63,435 nt of DNA from Deltaproteobacteria bacterium (GCA_021781535.1 JAJXWO010000021.1:1-63435); one strand, 5' to 3'. Positions 9,245 through 18,439 are shown, numbered from the stretch's first letter. Notes: generated by a model not told the origin, from the sequence alone. Numbers and translations are program-made.

Positions 9245-9415
9245 GGTGCGTTATACTAACATTAAATTATAATATGGCCACAAAAAACAAAACTTCTGCT
9301 GTTACAAAGCGTACTATTATGAATCTGTTCCCGTTTAGTGTAAACTCTTCGCGCTTGACCTATCATACTATATGCGCTAGTTTTCGCTGATTTCTGAGCA
9401 AGAGGATTTTTGTCT
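9245..9415. promoter_or_regulatory. Divergent intergenic region between the HEAT operon and rsmD
   Basis: About 170 AT-rich bases separate two divergent genes. On the minus strand a perfect TATAAT lies at 9266-9271, a plausible -10 for the HEAT/HD-GYP operon, but with a poor -35. On the plus strand TTGACC at 9355-9360 is followed after 17 bases by the weak hexamer TAGTTT. AGAGGA at 9401-9406 is the rsmD ribosome site. No gene or RNA motif is seen. Confidence 0.4.
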
Positions 9416-9976
9416 ATGCGGGTCATCGCAGGAACCTGTCGGGGAAGAAAGTTGTCTGTACCACCTGGAATAACGACCAGGCCGACCGCTGACCGCGTTA
9501 AGGAAGCTCTTTTCAGTATTCTGTCAAGCCGAATAGATTTTGCTGATATTCGTGTGCTTGATATCTGTGCAGGAACCGGCAGTTTGGGGATTGAAGCTCT
9601 CAGCCGTGGGGCCAGATCATGTTGTTTTATTGAATATAATGTATCTGTTAAAGCAATACTGGAAAAAAACCTCCTCGGTGTTCGCTGTCAGGACCGATCT
9701 GAGATATTGACTATGGACGCAGTGAAGGCGTTGCATGTTATTGCCGGACGTGGTCAACGCTATGATCTGGTTTTTTTTGATCCACCGTATGAGTCAGATT
9801 TATATATGCGTGTGCCTGAAGCGCTTGACTCGTCCGGTCTGTTACTGCCAAACGCCATTCTCGTGGCCGAGTGTTCTGTACGAAAACCGTTATTGGAAGC
9901 GTACGGACGGCTGAAGCGTTTTGACCGGCGTGTATATGGAGAAACAGCTCTCGAATTGTTTGTACTGGAGGAATAA
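9416..9976 (+). CDS. rsmD: 16S rRNA (guanine966-N2)-methyltransferase RsmD
   Basis: 186 residues, the normal RsmD length. The enzyme methylates N2 of G966 in 16S rRNA using S-adenosylmethionine. It shows the family opening MRVIAGTCRGRKL, then RPTADRVKEALF, the SAM-binding motif LDICAGTGSLGIEALSRGA, and the catalytic NPPY-class motif as FFDPPY. I chose ATG 9416 because AGAGGA lies 9 bases upstream and the protein then begins exactly like the family; an in-frame TTG at 9410 is less likely. It shares bases with coaD (TAATG), and the rsmD-coaD pair is a common bacterial arrangement. Confidence 0.95.
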   Translation: MRVIAGTCRGRKLSVPPGITTRPTADRVKEALFSILSSRIDFADIRVLDICAGTGSLGIEALSRGARSCCFIEYNVSVKAILEKNLLGVRCQDRSEILTMDAVKALHVIAGRGQRYDLVFFDPPYESDLYMRVPEALDSSGLLLPNAILVAECSVRKPLLEAYGRLKRFDRRVYGETALELFVLEE

Positions 9977-10461
9977 TGAAGAAAATTGCTGTTTATCCAG
10001 GTTCATTTGATCCAATTACGTATGGCCACCTCGATATAATCAAGCGGGGGTTGACTATTTTTGACGAGATAATAGTCGCAGTTGCCAATAACTCGCAAAA
10101 GAATGCCCTGTTTACCACTGATGAACGGGTTGCGTTAATTCAGGACGTCGTAAAAGGGGAAGGGCGGGTCTCCGTTGACACTTTCAGCGGACTTTTGATT
10201 GATTATGTGTCTTCTCGCGGAGCCCATGTCATCATCCGTGGCCTCAGGGCAATATCTGACTTTGAATATGAATTTCAGATTGCTCAGATGAACAGCAGTA
10301 TCGGCCGGGAGATTGAAACGTTGTTCATGATGACCTCCCTGCAGTACGGCTATCTATCCTCGTCAATTGTCAAGGAGGTCTGTTCGCTCAATGGCTCTAT
10401 TGACAAATTTGTGCCGGCGGAAGTGAAATCAGCGTTACGGCGGAAATATGGGTTATCGTAA
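9976..10461 (+). CDS. coaD: Phosphopantetheine adenylyltransferase CoaD
   Basis: 161 residues. This is the penultimate step of coenzyme A synthesis, transferring AMP from ATP to 4'-phosphopantetheine to give dephospho-CoA. The nucleotidyltransferase signature is clear: YPGSFDPITYGHLDII (the TxGH motif), IIRGLRAISDFEYEFQ for substrate binding, and the C-terminal YLSSSIVKEV, the ISSSxVRE-type motif. It overlaps rsmD by one base and so is translationally coupled. Phosphopantetheine supply is also what the PPTase at 40281 draws on to activate the carrier domains of the PUFA synthase, but no regulatory link is visible. Confidence 0.97.
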   Translation: MKKIAVYPGSFDPITYGHLDIIKRGLTIFDEIIVAVANNSQKNALFTTDERVALIQDVVKGEGRVSVDTFSGLLIDYVSSRGAHVIIRGLRAISDFEYEFQIAQMNSSIGREIETLFMMTSLQYGYLSSSIVKEVCSLNGSIDKFVPAEVKSALRRKYGLS

Positions 10462-10521
10462 TCGCCGGAAATATATCAGGGAGCCACACGGTGCTCTATT
10501 TTTTAGTACAAGAGGTGCCTC

Positions 10522-10716
10522 ATGATTACACAAGAAATGATAATTGCCGATATTATCACACAGCACCCCGAGACTTTGCCAGTCTTCAAACAGTATAACC
10601 TTGAGTGTTATGAATGCCAGATTGCCGACCTGGAAACATTGGGGCATGGTGCAGGCGTACACAAAATAGCCATCGATCAGTTGCTGAATTCCCTGAACAA
10701 TGTCCTGAAAAAATGA
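10522..10716 (+). CDS. DUF1858 small redox-disulfide protein
   Basis: A 64-residue protein of the DUF1858 family, often found beside hybrid-cluster or redox enzymes in anaerobes. It has the family features: an N-terminal MIADIITQHPE-type start, a turn with phenylalanine and tyrosine (PVFKQYNLECYEC), and a CYEC cysteine pair followed by a helical C-terminus (LETLGHGAGVHKIAIDQLL). AGAGGTG precedes ATG 10522 at a good distance. It sits 60 bases after coaD and 33 bases before the PilZ gene, on the same strand. The biochemical role is not established; the family assignment is confident. Confidence 0.85.
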   Translation: MITQEMIIADIITQHPETLPVFKQYNLECYECQIADLETLGHGAGVHKIAIDQLLNSLNNVLKK

Positions 10717-10749
10717 CCTGCCTCGCTGGGATACCGGGAGTTGTGAACA

Positions 10750-11853
10750 ATGAGTGATCTGGATGAGTATTCACGCTATTTTCCGGTCGGAAATAAGGTT
10801 GGTGTCGGTATTCCACTGCCCAATGCGGAAGTTTTTACTGACTGGGCAATAATTCATGGCATTGATGAAGATCTTGTCACGCTGCAGCTCTCTCGTGATG
10901 AGCTGCCGGTGGATGTATCGCTGCGTTATGGACAAATTCTTGAATTGCGTGGCGGTAGTGATGAAAACGGTTACTGCTGCAGGGCAATTGTCGTCTCCGA
11001 AGGTGATGCCAGGGAATTGTTGTTACGGCTGATCGGTGAGATTGTTTCAGATGAACTGCGGGAATTTTACCGCATTGATGCTTTTCTACCGATTAAATAT
11101 TTTGTCAGCACCGAACAGAATATAGATCTGCTCCGTAAGCAGTGGGCGGAACGACGTATCCGCCGCGAACAACTTGAAATCGAGCAGCATGATCAACGTT
11201 GGACCGCCAAAACGTTGGCGGCTGATGCCTCTAAACCTTCTGTCACCCCTCATGATTCAATTGAAACAGCCGAAGATGAAATCATTCCTGATCGGATCAT
11301 GGCCAGTGAGGAAGTCCGTGACTCCTGGGATACCTTGATTCCGCTGGCTGCCAATATTAGCGGCGGTGGCCTGCGAATCATTACGCACCAGGGATTCGAG
11401 AGCGGAGAATACACACTGCTTGAAATCCTGGTCCCCTCAACGCAACGGGTCGTAGATGTTATCGGTCGGGTTGTCTTTGCCAATCGTAATTATGCTGCAG
11501 GAAGCGATCGTGAATATTTTAATACCGGGGTGCAGTTCGTGTACATAGATGAACGGGACAGGGATGCCATTGTAAATTATATCTCTACCATTCAACTCAA
11601 AAGAATCCGGCAATTGCGTGAAAGGTATCTGTTTCGGGGAGCACTGGAAAACGATGAACTGCTCGATATATCCGATAAGCACAGCATCAAAAAAACTGCT
11701 CTGCGGGCACTGCCGAGGTTGTTCGCAGTGGTTATGCTCGCACTATTTGTTTACTTTTTCTGGTATTATGCACAAGTACATCCAAAGGGAGAGATTCAGC
11801 GCACGTTTGAAGATAGTATCAATAAATATAAAGAGCAAATGAACAAGAAATAA
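10750..11853 (+). CDS. PilZ-like domain protein with C-terminal membrane anchor
   Basis: 367 residues. The first ~115 residues are a YcgR-like or flagellar-brake-like beta region (VGVGIPLPNAEVF, FYRIDAFLPIKY). A charged linker (about 125-190) leads to a PilZ-like half with the NISGGGLRI motif (variant of D/NxSxxG), a GVQFVYID strand and DAIVNYI helix. Near residues 320-340 is one hydrophobic segment (LPRLFAVVMLALFVYFFW), followed by a short charged tail. PilZ domains bind c-di-GMP through an RxxxR motif and the (D/N)xSxxG motif. FYR at about 102-104 could supply part of the arginine motif, but the full RxxxR is not obvious, so binding is unproven. It ends 3 bases from the convergent recB. Confidence 0.75.
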   Translation: MSDLDEYSRYFPVGNKVGVGIPLPNAEVFTDWAIIHGIDEDLVTLQLSRDELPVDVSLRYGQILELRGGSDENGYCCRAIVVSEGDARELLLRLIGEIVSDELREFYRIDAFLPIKYFVSTEQNIDLLRKQWAERRIRREQLEIEQHDQRWTAKTLAADASKPSVTPHDSIETAEDEIIPDRIMASEEVRDSWDTLIPLAANISGGGLRIITHQGFESGEYTLLEILVPSTQRVVDVIGRVVFANRNYAAGSDREYFNTGVQFVYIDERDRDAIVNYISTIQLKRIRQLRERYLFRGALENDELLDISDKHSIKKTALRALPRLFAVVMLALFVYFFWYYAQVHPKGEIQRTFEDSINKYKEQMNKK

Positions 11854-11856
11854 TAA

Positions 11857-14800
11857 TCAATTCAAAAAGAGCTTGTCGGCGCGCTTAATAAATTCCGGTA
11901 GTGGCCTGCCGCGGTAGACGCCGTTCATCGCTGACCCAGCCGAAATCCCCCGCATATAAATGTATAACGCCCCTCCAAAATGTTTTTCATACCTGTAGTC
12001 AGGTAGCCGTGACTTCAAAAGTCTATCCAACGCCAGCGTATAAAGATGGTATTGCAGAATATAGGCACTGTGACACATTGATTTGTGCATCGCATCCTGA
12101 TTGTAGTCGCAGGTATTCATACCGAGGTGATTTGACTTCCAGTCAATGATGTAATAGCGGCCATTGTGTGTAAAAACCATGTCAATAAAACCTTGCAGCA
12201 TGCCGTGACTCTGCCGGAATGAAAGCCGGTTCAATTCCTCATAATAATCTACGAAATATTCTTCATCAAGCATTCCATCAAAGAGTGACCGTACAATTTC
12301 CGGTGCAAGTTTCCTGATTGGCAGGTAAAATTCCATTTCAGACTGCCAGTCACCGCTTTTTAATCGGGAAAGACAGAAATCCTCATATTCCGGGATGATT
12401 CCGGTAGAAGTGACAGCTGCCACCATGTTTGTGATGGCCGGCAGCCACTGCTCGTGAAAGCCGTTATTTGAAAGTGCAGAGCGTACAGTGTCAATAACAG
12501 AATCACTAGTAAGGTGCGGATAATCGAGTCGCTCAAAAATTTCATGGAGACAGGTGCCGGCTTTTGCACCACGCGGAAAATCAAAAACGGTCAAGCCTCC
12601 CACTGGTTGCTCCGGTGCCGTCAAGGTAGTTGCCAGATCAAGCGGTACCGTATCGCGATCATGCGGTTCAAATACATGTCCGGTTTCTGATGTCATGCTA
12701 CTGAAACTGGCGACATGCCAATCATCCCGGAAAGGACGGGCAAGTGTACGACAGTGAAAAGGAGAATTTCCGGTTACCGTTTTGTGATACTCGGGTTTAT
12801 GCGTCGCCACAGGCATCAGTTCGGCAAAAATACCATTGTTCCCGCTTGACAGCAGTCGAATGTTGTCAAGAATATCCTGGTCGCTTAGCGCTGAAAAACT
12901 TTTGTTACTACCGGCAGAGGGGCTGGTGGGAAATAATTGAAACAGCGGAGAGGCGTCTGCCCCATTGATTGCGCCCCAGGCGGCATAACAGCGAAATTCT
13001 GCCCGGGTCAACGCTACATACAGCAGTCGTACCGCCTCCGCGTTCCGCTCTGCCGTTGCACGCTGCAGATTTTCTTCCTCACCCGCAAGATCTAGCACCA
13101 GATCCCCGGCGTCATCATGGAAAAGTGCCCTGTCCGCTTTTCCTGAAGGGGCATCCCATGCAAATGGTATGAAGACAACCGGATACTGCAGGCCCTTGCT
13201 CGCATGAATGGTTGAAATAGTTACCGCCTGTTCGTCTGTTTCAAGGCGGAGCAAAGCCGCATCATCAGTGCTCGGAGCACTTATTTTTCGTTCAAGCCAG
13301 GCAATCAAGCCTGTCAGGCTTTTCCCCATTTCCCGCTCTATCTGATGCAGTAATTCGCAACAATGGAGAAGGTTTGTCAGGCACCGCTCACCGCCAACAC
13401 GTGCCAGCGCTTGCTTCAGCACTCCACAACTCCCGAACAGGTGCGCTGCGAACGCGACAATCCCGCCGGCTGCGGCTGCGGTATGCAATGTTTGAAATCG
13501 GACCAGCCAGGACTCCCATTCGGGATGTTCTCCCGAACTATCAATATAAGATGAAATCTGATTGGCGCTTACTCCCATACTGGCTGTCAACAGGGCTTCT
13601 CGAATCAGTGCTTCGCGATGTGGTTCTGCGGCTCCCCGTAATATCCGTAAAAGATCAAGCGCTTCAGATGTCTCGAAAATAGTGGCGCTTCCCTGTTGTA
13701 CTGACGGGATATTATGAACCAAAAGCGCTTCCTGCACACGTTCGGCCTGTTCGTGTGTTTTTACCAGTACGGCAATATCGCCAGGTCTCAGCGGGTGTTC
13801 CTGTCCCGATGCAGAGATCATAACCCGCCCCGGTTCAAGCAGGCGTGCAACTTCGCCTGCAACCGCCTGGACGATACTGTGGGTAGCCACCGGTTTCTGC
13901 GCAGGTTTCGACCCGTCAGTGCGGGGATAAACCCAGATCTTGAGCGGTTCCTTGTCCGGTTCACCGTCAAGCAGTAACTGGTCATCTGGAGAGCGGCCTG
14001 AGGTGACCGGATGGAAAGGTATATCCCGGCACAAAAACGGGTCAGGACTGGCAGCAAACAGTGCTGTTACAGCTTTCACCAACGTGGCTTCCGATCGAAA
14101 GTTGGTGCCGAGGGAATGCATGTTCCCAGGGGGGATGCATGTGCCGGCATTCAGATAGGCAAAGATATCGGCCCCGCGAAAGCTGTAAATAGCCTGCTTC
14201 GGGTCACCTATAAGGAAGAGGGGATAATCTTGTTGAGCACTTATTCGTTTGAATATGTTCCACTGCAGAGGATCAGTATCCTGAAATTCATCGATCATGG
14301 CGGCTTGGTAGCGACCCCGCAGTTTTTCAGCTAATGCACCTCCCGAATCAGCTTCAAGTGCCAGATGAAGGTCTAGCAGCACGTCATCGAATGCGCGTTG
14401 ATTTAACTGTTGCTTGCGCTGGCTTAATTCCACTTCAAGCCACCGTTTAAAATCATGCTGACAGGCAATAATCTTATTCTTAAACGCATTCTCGATGGCA
14501 TCCTGTATCTCAGACAGTTTTTGGCAGAGGGTGAAAAAAAAATGGTCAGGAGTGAATGGTGAGGTTTTGGTTGTTTTTGAAGAGATTTTTTGTGACGAAA
14601 AAAAATCAAGTTTACTGTTCGGAAGAGCAGCATTTTCGCCTGATGCCCAGTTGTCAAAGGAGGTTACAGCAGCTTCAATCTGTGAAGGTTTATAACTTTG
14701 CTGATTCAGGCGGGCCTGCTCTATTTGTCTGATAATGTCGCTGCGATCACTGCTCCAGATGGTACAGGCCTGAATGTAGAGGTCGTTACGTTCAACAAGC

Positions 14801-15432
14801 AGAGGCGTAATTGGTATCTCATCAACCTGAGGAATGATGATCAAGTCAGGATTTTGGAAATGCCCGTTGAGTGGTTTGACAAGTTTTTCAGGTGTATAAC
14901 CACCAGAGGCAAGGAACTCAATGAAATCATCCGGCTGAGACAGTATCCGTGTCCGCCAGAAGTCGTCACAGACCTGTTTGACGATGGCACTCTGGTCGCT
15001 GATCATCTCACAGCCGAAAAGAGAACCACTTTCAAAGGTGTTCTCCAGCAGCGCCCGTTGGCAGAAACCGTGGATGGTGAAGATTGCGGCGTCATCAAAT
15101 GAATAGAGTGCCCGCGTCAGGAGCAGTCTGGCACGTTCCTCATTCTGAAGGCGGGATGTCATAAGGAGGTGCTCAAGATCGTCATCGGCCGGAGGACGTC
15201 CGCTGGAGTACAGATCAAGAGTGGTGGCGATCCGGCGCCTGATTCTTTCGCGCAACTCGGCTGTGGCCGCCTTGGTATAGGTCACCACAAGTATCCGCTC
15301 GGGGCGCAGTTCCTTTTCAAGAAGCAACAGGATATAGAGTGCGGCTATTGTCCAGGTTTTGCCGGTGCCGGCACTTGCTTCGATCAGATTGAGACCGGAG
15401 ATGTTGATTGATGAAAGATTGAGGGGCTTCAT
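11857..15432 (-). CDS. recB: RecB-type helicase-nuclease (exodeoxyribonuclease V beta)
   Basis: 1191 residues, close to E. coli RecB. It is an ATP-dependent 3'-5' helicase with a C-terminal nuclease, acting in double-strand break processing within RecBCD. Seen: Walker A EASAGTGKTWT (about 18-28), VVTYTKAATAELRERI (motif Ia), FTIHGFCQRAL, Walker B MIDEFQDTDPLQW, motif V/VI region ISTIHASKGLQYPVVF and YVALTRAE. The C-terminal nuclease has GTCLHEIFERLD and the catalytic DWK in YIIDWKSNHLG. The product should need RecC and RecD partners, yet neither is adjacent: the upstream neighbour is a Tim44-like gene and the downstream neighbour is the convergent PilZ gene. An AddA identity is less likely given the RecB-like length and opening, but cannot be fully excluded by eye. 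Confidence 0.9.
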   Translation of the reverse strand: MKPLNLSSINISGLNLIEASAGTGKTWTIAALYILLLLEKELRPERILVVTYTKAATAELRERIRRRIATTLDLYSSGRPPADDDLEHLLMTSRLQNEERARLLLTRALYSFDDAAIFTIHGFCQRALLENTFESGSLFGCEMISDQSAIVKQVCDDFWRTRILSQPDDFIEFLASGGYTPEKLVKPLNGHFQNPDLIIIPQVDEIPITPLLVERNDLYIQACTIWSSDRSDIIRQIEQARLNQQSYKPSQIEAAVTSFDNWASGENAALPNSKLDFFSSQKISSKTTKTSPFTPDHFFFTLCQKLSEIQDAIENAFKNKIIACQHDFKRWLEVELSQRKQQLNQRAFDDVLLDLHLALEADSGGALAEKLRGRYQAAMIDEFQDTDPLQWNIFKRISAQQDYPLFLIGDPKQAIYSFRGADIFAYLNAGTCIPPGNMHSLGTNFRSEATLVKAVTALFAASPDPFLCRDIPFHPVTSGRSPDDQLLLDGEPDKEPLKIWVYPRTDGSKPAQKPVATHSIVQAVAGEVARLLEPGRVMISASGQEHPLRPGDIAVLVKTHEQAERVQEALLVHNIPSVQQGSATIFETSEALDLLRILRGAAEPHREALIREALLTASMGVSANQISSYIDSSGEHPEWESWLVRFQTLHTAAAAGGIVAFAAHLFGSCGVLKQALARVGGERCLTNLLHCCELLHQIEREMGKSLTGLIAWLERKISAPSTDDAALLRLETDEQAVTISTIHASKGLQYPVVFIPFAWDAPSGKADRALFHDDAGDLVLDLAGEEENLQRATAERNAEAVRLLYVALTRAEFRCYAAWGAINGADASPLFQLFPTSPSAGSNKSFSALSDQDILDNIRLLSSGNNGIFAELMPVATHKPEYHKTVTGNSPFHCRTLARPFRDDWHVASFSSMTSETGHVFEPHDRDTVPLDLATTLTAPEQPVGGLTVFDFPRGAKAGTCLHEIFERLDYPHLTSDSVIDTVRSALSNNGFHEQWLPAITNMVAAVTSTGIIPEYEDFCLSRLKSGDWQSEMEFYLPIRKLAPEIVRSLFDGMLDEEYFVDYYEELNRLSFRQSHGMLQGFIDMVFTHNGRYYIIDWKSNHLGMNTCDYNQDAMHKSMCHSAYILQYHLYTLALDRLLKSRLPDYRYEKHFGGALYIYMRGISAGSAMNGVYRGRPLPEFIKRADKLFLN

Positions 15433-15506
15433 GATGCTTTCATGGTGATGGGATTGTAATGGGATGGTGGAAATGTGTATTTAATAACTGCAGTTTAACA
15501 CAGATG

Positions 15507-15624
15507 CACTGAGACACAGAGTAAAACGTAGAGTTTTTTCATAAACTCGAAAGGGGAGGTATAAGAATCAGAAACTTTATCTAAGTCTCTGTAATCATTA
15601 TCTCAGTGCCTCTGTGTCTCAGTG
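15507..15624. repeat. Inverted repeat element with perfect 15-base arms
   Basis: In the gap between recB and the Tim44-like gene, CACTGAGACACAGAG at 15507-15521 is repeated as its exact reverse complement at 15610-15624, about 88 bases apart. The right arm also carries a nested CTCAGTG direct repeat. The spacer has no open reading frame of note. The shape suggests a small palindromic or miniature mobile repeat; no transposase is nearby. Confidence 0.7.
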
Positions 15625-15641
15625 TTGAAAATGTTACAGGT

Positions 15642-16580
15642 TTATTTTTGATTAATTGCAGTCAGTTTCCAGGGGTTATTGCCGACCGGACGGGTAAAGG
15701 TCCAGTACTCTTCAAACTTGATCGGGTCACTCTTGCTGCCGGACAATACGGAACCGGTTTCATCGGTCGTATAATCAAGCAGGTTTGCATAAATAAGGGT
15801 ATTGATGTAATCCTGACCCGCTTCCTGCCACGCTTCAACAATATCCACGTTCCGAACGGCGATATTTTCGAGCCGGTTGATCTGTTTATCCCTGACCAAT
15901 GTATCAATATCCGCCTGGAAAATGCGCCGCATTTCATCAGTCAGGATGGTATTCACCGATGTCAGATCACGGTTCATCCACGCTCCCTGAATTTTGAAGA
16001 AGTTATCCATAACCAGATCATTATAACGGTTTTCGTCAAAGGAAGGGTCAAACTGACGGATATGAGCCAGGCCGGTTTCAACGTCCTCTGCTCCCGGCGA
16101 GCTGTTCTGGTAACCCTGGGAAATCGGAGTTACATTTCCTCCCCGGTATGGTGCCGCCTCAAAAGAGCTTGTTGAACTACCTTCTCTCTTTTTTTTGATG
16201 AAGCGATAGATGAGGTAACCGATACCGGCGAGTAATAAAATTTCAAAGAGACCGATACCGCCGCCACCCATGCCGCCACCCGCACCACCAAAGCCAAGAC
16301 CCCTGAACAGCATGCCGCCAAGCAAGCCGCCTGCCATGCCGCCGGCCATACTTCTCATGAACCCTCCGGATGCCGGAGGTTGATAACCTGGTGAGGGGGC
16401 TGCCTGCTGTGACCGGTACGGTGATGAAGGGGTGTAAGGGCGTGAGTAGCTTCGTGACCCGAAACTGCCTGATGAACGGCTTCCTCCTGCCCTAGCGTGA
16501 GCGTTGAATTCCATAACGGTGACAGAAAGAAACATGACCGTTGCGAGCACGGTGAAAACTTTACAAACTTTCAGTTTCAT
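15642..16580 (-). CDS. Tim44-like domain protein with signal peptide and glycine-rich region
   Basis: 312 residues. The N-terminus is a Sec signal peptide (MKLKVCKVFTVLATVMFLSV, cleavage likely after AHA near residue 30). A Ser/Gly/Pro-rich stretch follows, then a glycine-rich segment leading into one membrane helix (IGLFEILLLAGIGYLIYRFI) with a KKKR stop-transfer. The C-terminal ~150 residues are a Tim44/Mba1-like domain (FDPSFDENRYNDLVMDNFFK start, ending EEYWTFTRPVGNNPWKL). The start was set at ATG 16580 because AAGGAG lies 9 bases upstream and the signal peptide then begins cleanly; a longer frame to 16700 adds a second hydrophobic stretch without a ribosome site. Bacterial Tim44-domain proteins have no settled function. 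61 bases separate its stop from the right arm of the inverted repeat start at 15507-15624 on the downstream side or less. Confidence 0.8.
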   Translation of the reverse strand: MKLKVCKVFTVLATVMFLSVTVMEFNAHARAGGSRSSGSFGSRSYSRPYTPSSPYRSQQAAPSPGYQPPASGGFMRSMAGGMAGGLLGGMLFRGLGFGGAGGGMGGGGIGLFEILLLAGIGYLIYRFIKKKREGSSTSSFEAAPYRGGNVTPISQGYQNSSPGAEDVETGLAHIRQFDPSFDENRYNDLVMDNFFKIQGAWMNRDLTSVNTILTDEMRRIFQADIDTLVRDKQINRLENIAVRNVDIVEAWQEAGQDYINTLIYANLLDYTTDETGSVLSGSKSDPIKFEEYWTFTRPVGNNPWKLTAINQK

Positions 16581-16767
16581 TATTTGCAACTCCTTGTGAA
16601 TCAAACAATTCCTGTGTGAACAACTTGACTTTGACTTCATAAATGTAATGACAGGGTACACTAAAATCAAGGCAACCAGAATAAAAAAACAGACGTCCAT
16701 GGATACTCATAACCCTTTGCGTTTAGTTTTTTGTGAACTGAGGGTATTAAAGCTATTTGGGACTATT

Positions 16768-17874
16768 TCACGTGGCTAGTTTTGCCCGGATTGCCTCGAC
16801 CACGTGATACGCATCATTGATGGCGGTGTAGATGAGGTTTGGATGTTTTTCCTCGGCAATCGATCCTTCGCTGATTTTCATATAGGAGGGGGAAATGGCC
16901 CCCCCGATAACATACACCCCTTTTCGCGTTGATTCGAATTCTGCAGAGAGCAGCACCAGGCGATCTCCCTCTTTGGCGATCTTGCAGACGCCGGAGGTGC
17001 AGGCAATACTCTGGATATTCAGTTTGTCGAAAATTGGTATCGGACCCTGTGAACCGATGCAGGCAATGACATTATGCATCGGGAAGCTTAACGCATGGTA
17101 GAGATCGATGCCATCGGCCTGCTCGAATACGTTGATCCTGATGACCAGGCGGTCGACCCCTTCATCATCTACTTCACCGATACGGGGCGTTGCTCCCGGC
17201 AATAATCTGATGTTTCCGCCCAGGAGGATCTCTTCTCCGAGTCGCTGGGCAGTCTCTTTGTTGATATCAAACGTTTCAGCCTTATGTGCCCAGTAGACCG
17301 GGTGGGTGTCTCCGGCTTCACGCTTGGCCTTAAGGATAGTGATAATCACGTCAGCTGCAGTGTTGCCGCCACCTATCACCAACGTTTTTATTCCGACATA
17401 TTTGCCGGGGTCATCGACGTTTTTTGCGACCATCTTGGCATCACCATACACGGATAGTTCCCGCGGGATATTGCTGCCGAAGGAAAGCACAACCTTCTTT
17501 CCTTTAAAATCACCTTTGGATGTAACTACTGTCAGTCCGTCTCGCCCGTCCTTGATGTCTTCAAAATCCACTTCCGTTTGAACAAGAAGATTTTCATGCT
17601 GGACAAAATGCTGAACGTACTGCAGATAACTTTCTACTGTAACCGGCTTGTCTGGCGGGCGCAATTCATCCACCATGAACGGCTCGGGGGCATCTTTCGG
17701 TTTTGATGCATACACCAGTTTTCCTTCAGGATAGGTATTCGATATTCCCTGGAAAATTGCCTTTCCTGATTCCAGTACCAGGTAGGAAAGGCCACGTTTG
17801 TGGCACAGATAGGCGGTCGAAAGGCCGGCCGGGCCACCACCGATTATCAGCACGTCATACACAATATTCTTCAT
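16768..17874 (-). CDS. FAD/NAD(P)-dependent oxidoreductase (thioredoxin reductase-like fold, no CxxC)
   Basis: 368 residues. Two Rossmann motifs are visible: GGGPAGLSTAYL near residue 12 for FAD, and GGGNTAADVI near residue 170 for NAD(P)H. The end VYVIGGAISPSYMKISEGS resembles the FAD-binding C-terminal part of the family. No CxxC redox pair is seen, so it is not a thioredoxin reductase in the strict sense. It is closer to the YpdA/ferredoxin-NADP reductase-like group, but the electron acceptor cannot be told. GAGGAAG is spaced about 7 bases before ATG 17874. It is followed by a ~187-base gap before the Tim44-like gene, in which I see no feature. Confidence 0.8.
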   Translation of the reverse strand: MKNIVYDVLIIGGGPAGLSTAYLCHKRGLSYLVLESGKAIFQGISNTYPEGKLVYASKPKDAPEPFMVDELRPPDKPVTVESYLQYVQHFVQHENLLVQTEVDFEDIKDGRDGLTVVTSKGDFKGKKVVLSFGSNIPRELSVYGDAKMVAKNVDDPGKYVGIKTLVIGGGNTAADVIITILKAKREAGDTHPVYWAHKAETFDINKETAQRLGEEILLGGNIRLLPGATPRIGEVDDEGVDRLVIRINVFEQADGIDLYHALSFPMHNVIACIGSQGPIPIFDKLNIQSIACTSGVCKIAKEGDRLVLLSAEFESTRKGVYVIGGAISPSYMKISEGSIAEEKHPNLIYTAINDAYHVVEAIRAKLAT

Positions 17875-18016
17875 ATATACTTCCTCATGATATTAGCTGT
17901 AATAAATACATACTATTTGTAACATTATTAATCAAAAAGATAAAGTAACATGGGACCTTGCCATTCCACAAAGATGCGATACTATAAAAGTACCACATAT
18001 ATAAAGGAGGCCATCT

Positions 18017-18358
18017 ATGGAAGACAGAGATAAAAAAATTGCAGCAGCAGCTTTGCTGATTGTCGCAGGCGGTGTTATCGGGAGTGGTCTGGCCCTGCTG
18101 TTTGCTCCCCAGTCAGGGTGCCGGACGAGAAAAGATATCCTGCGCTATTCAAAAAAAGTTGGTAACCGAGCTGATGAGGTCGTGGATGACTTGGCTGCCA
18201 ATGTGTCGAACCTGGTTGAAGCTATTGGTGAAAAGACTGATGATCTCTTGGAAAAGGGAAGGGATGTGGCAGGTAATACGCGTAAAGACCTGATCCGTCT
18301 GATCGAGGAAGGTGCATCGAAACTTGAGAAACTGAGGACACTACTGAGAAGAATGTAG
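18017..18358 (+). CDS. YtxH-like membrane-associated small protein
   Basis: 113 residues of the YtxH/gas-vesicle-protein-like family. One N-terminal hydrophobic segment (AAAALLIVAGGVIGSGLALLF, about residues 9-30) ends with the family's FAPQSG(x)RTRKDI motif. A long amphipathic helical tail with repeated Asn/Asp/Leu pattern (VDDLAANVSNLVEAIGEKT) follows, probably coiled coil. These proteins are stress-linked in several bacteria; the exact role is unknown. A very strong ribosome site AAAGGAGG precedes ATG 18017. Upstream, TTGCCA and TACTAT spaced by 16 bases form a plausible promoter. A strong hairpin terminator follows at 18381. Confidence 0.8.
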   Translation: MEDRDKKIAAAALLIVAGGVIGSGLALLFAPQSGCRTRKDILRYSKKVGNRADEVVDDLAANVSNLVEAIGEKTDDLLEKGRDVAGNTRKDLIRLIEEGASKLEKLRTLLRRM

Positions 18359-18380
18359 AGAGTCGTTCTCGTGCTGATAA

Positions 18381-18424
18381 AAAACCGGTAACAGGTGCGC
18401 AGAAGAACACTTGTTGCCGGTTTT
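18381..18424. terminator. Bidirectional rho-independent terminator
   Basis: A 17-base stem pairs AAAACCGGTAACAGGTG (18381-18397) with CACTTGTTGCCGGTTTT (18408-18424), allowing two G-T pairs, around a 10-base loop. T-tracts flank both sides, so it can end both the YtxH-like gene (+) and the convergent HAD gene (-). Confidence 0.88.
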
Positions 18425-18439
18425 AAGTCAGCTGTTGTT

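Noticed and set aside
16700..16740. ACGCAAAGGG on the minus strand, recalling part of a c-di-GMP (GEMM) riboswitch
   Set aside because: Neither the second conserved block nor the tetraloop stem follows, and it does not lead into a well-placed gene start.
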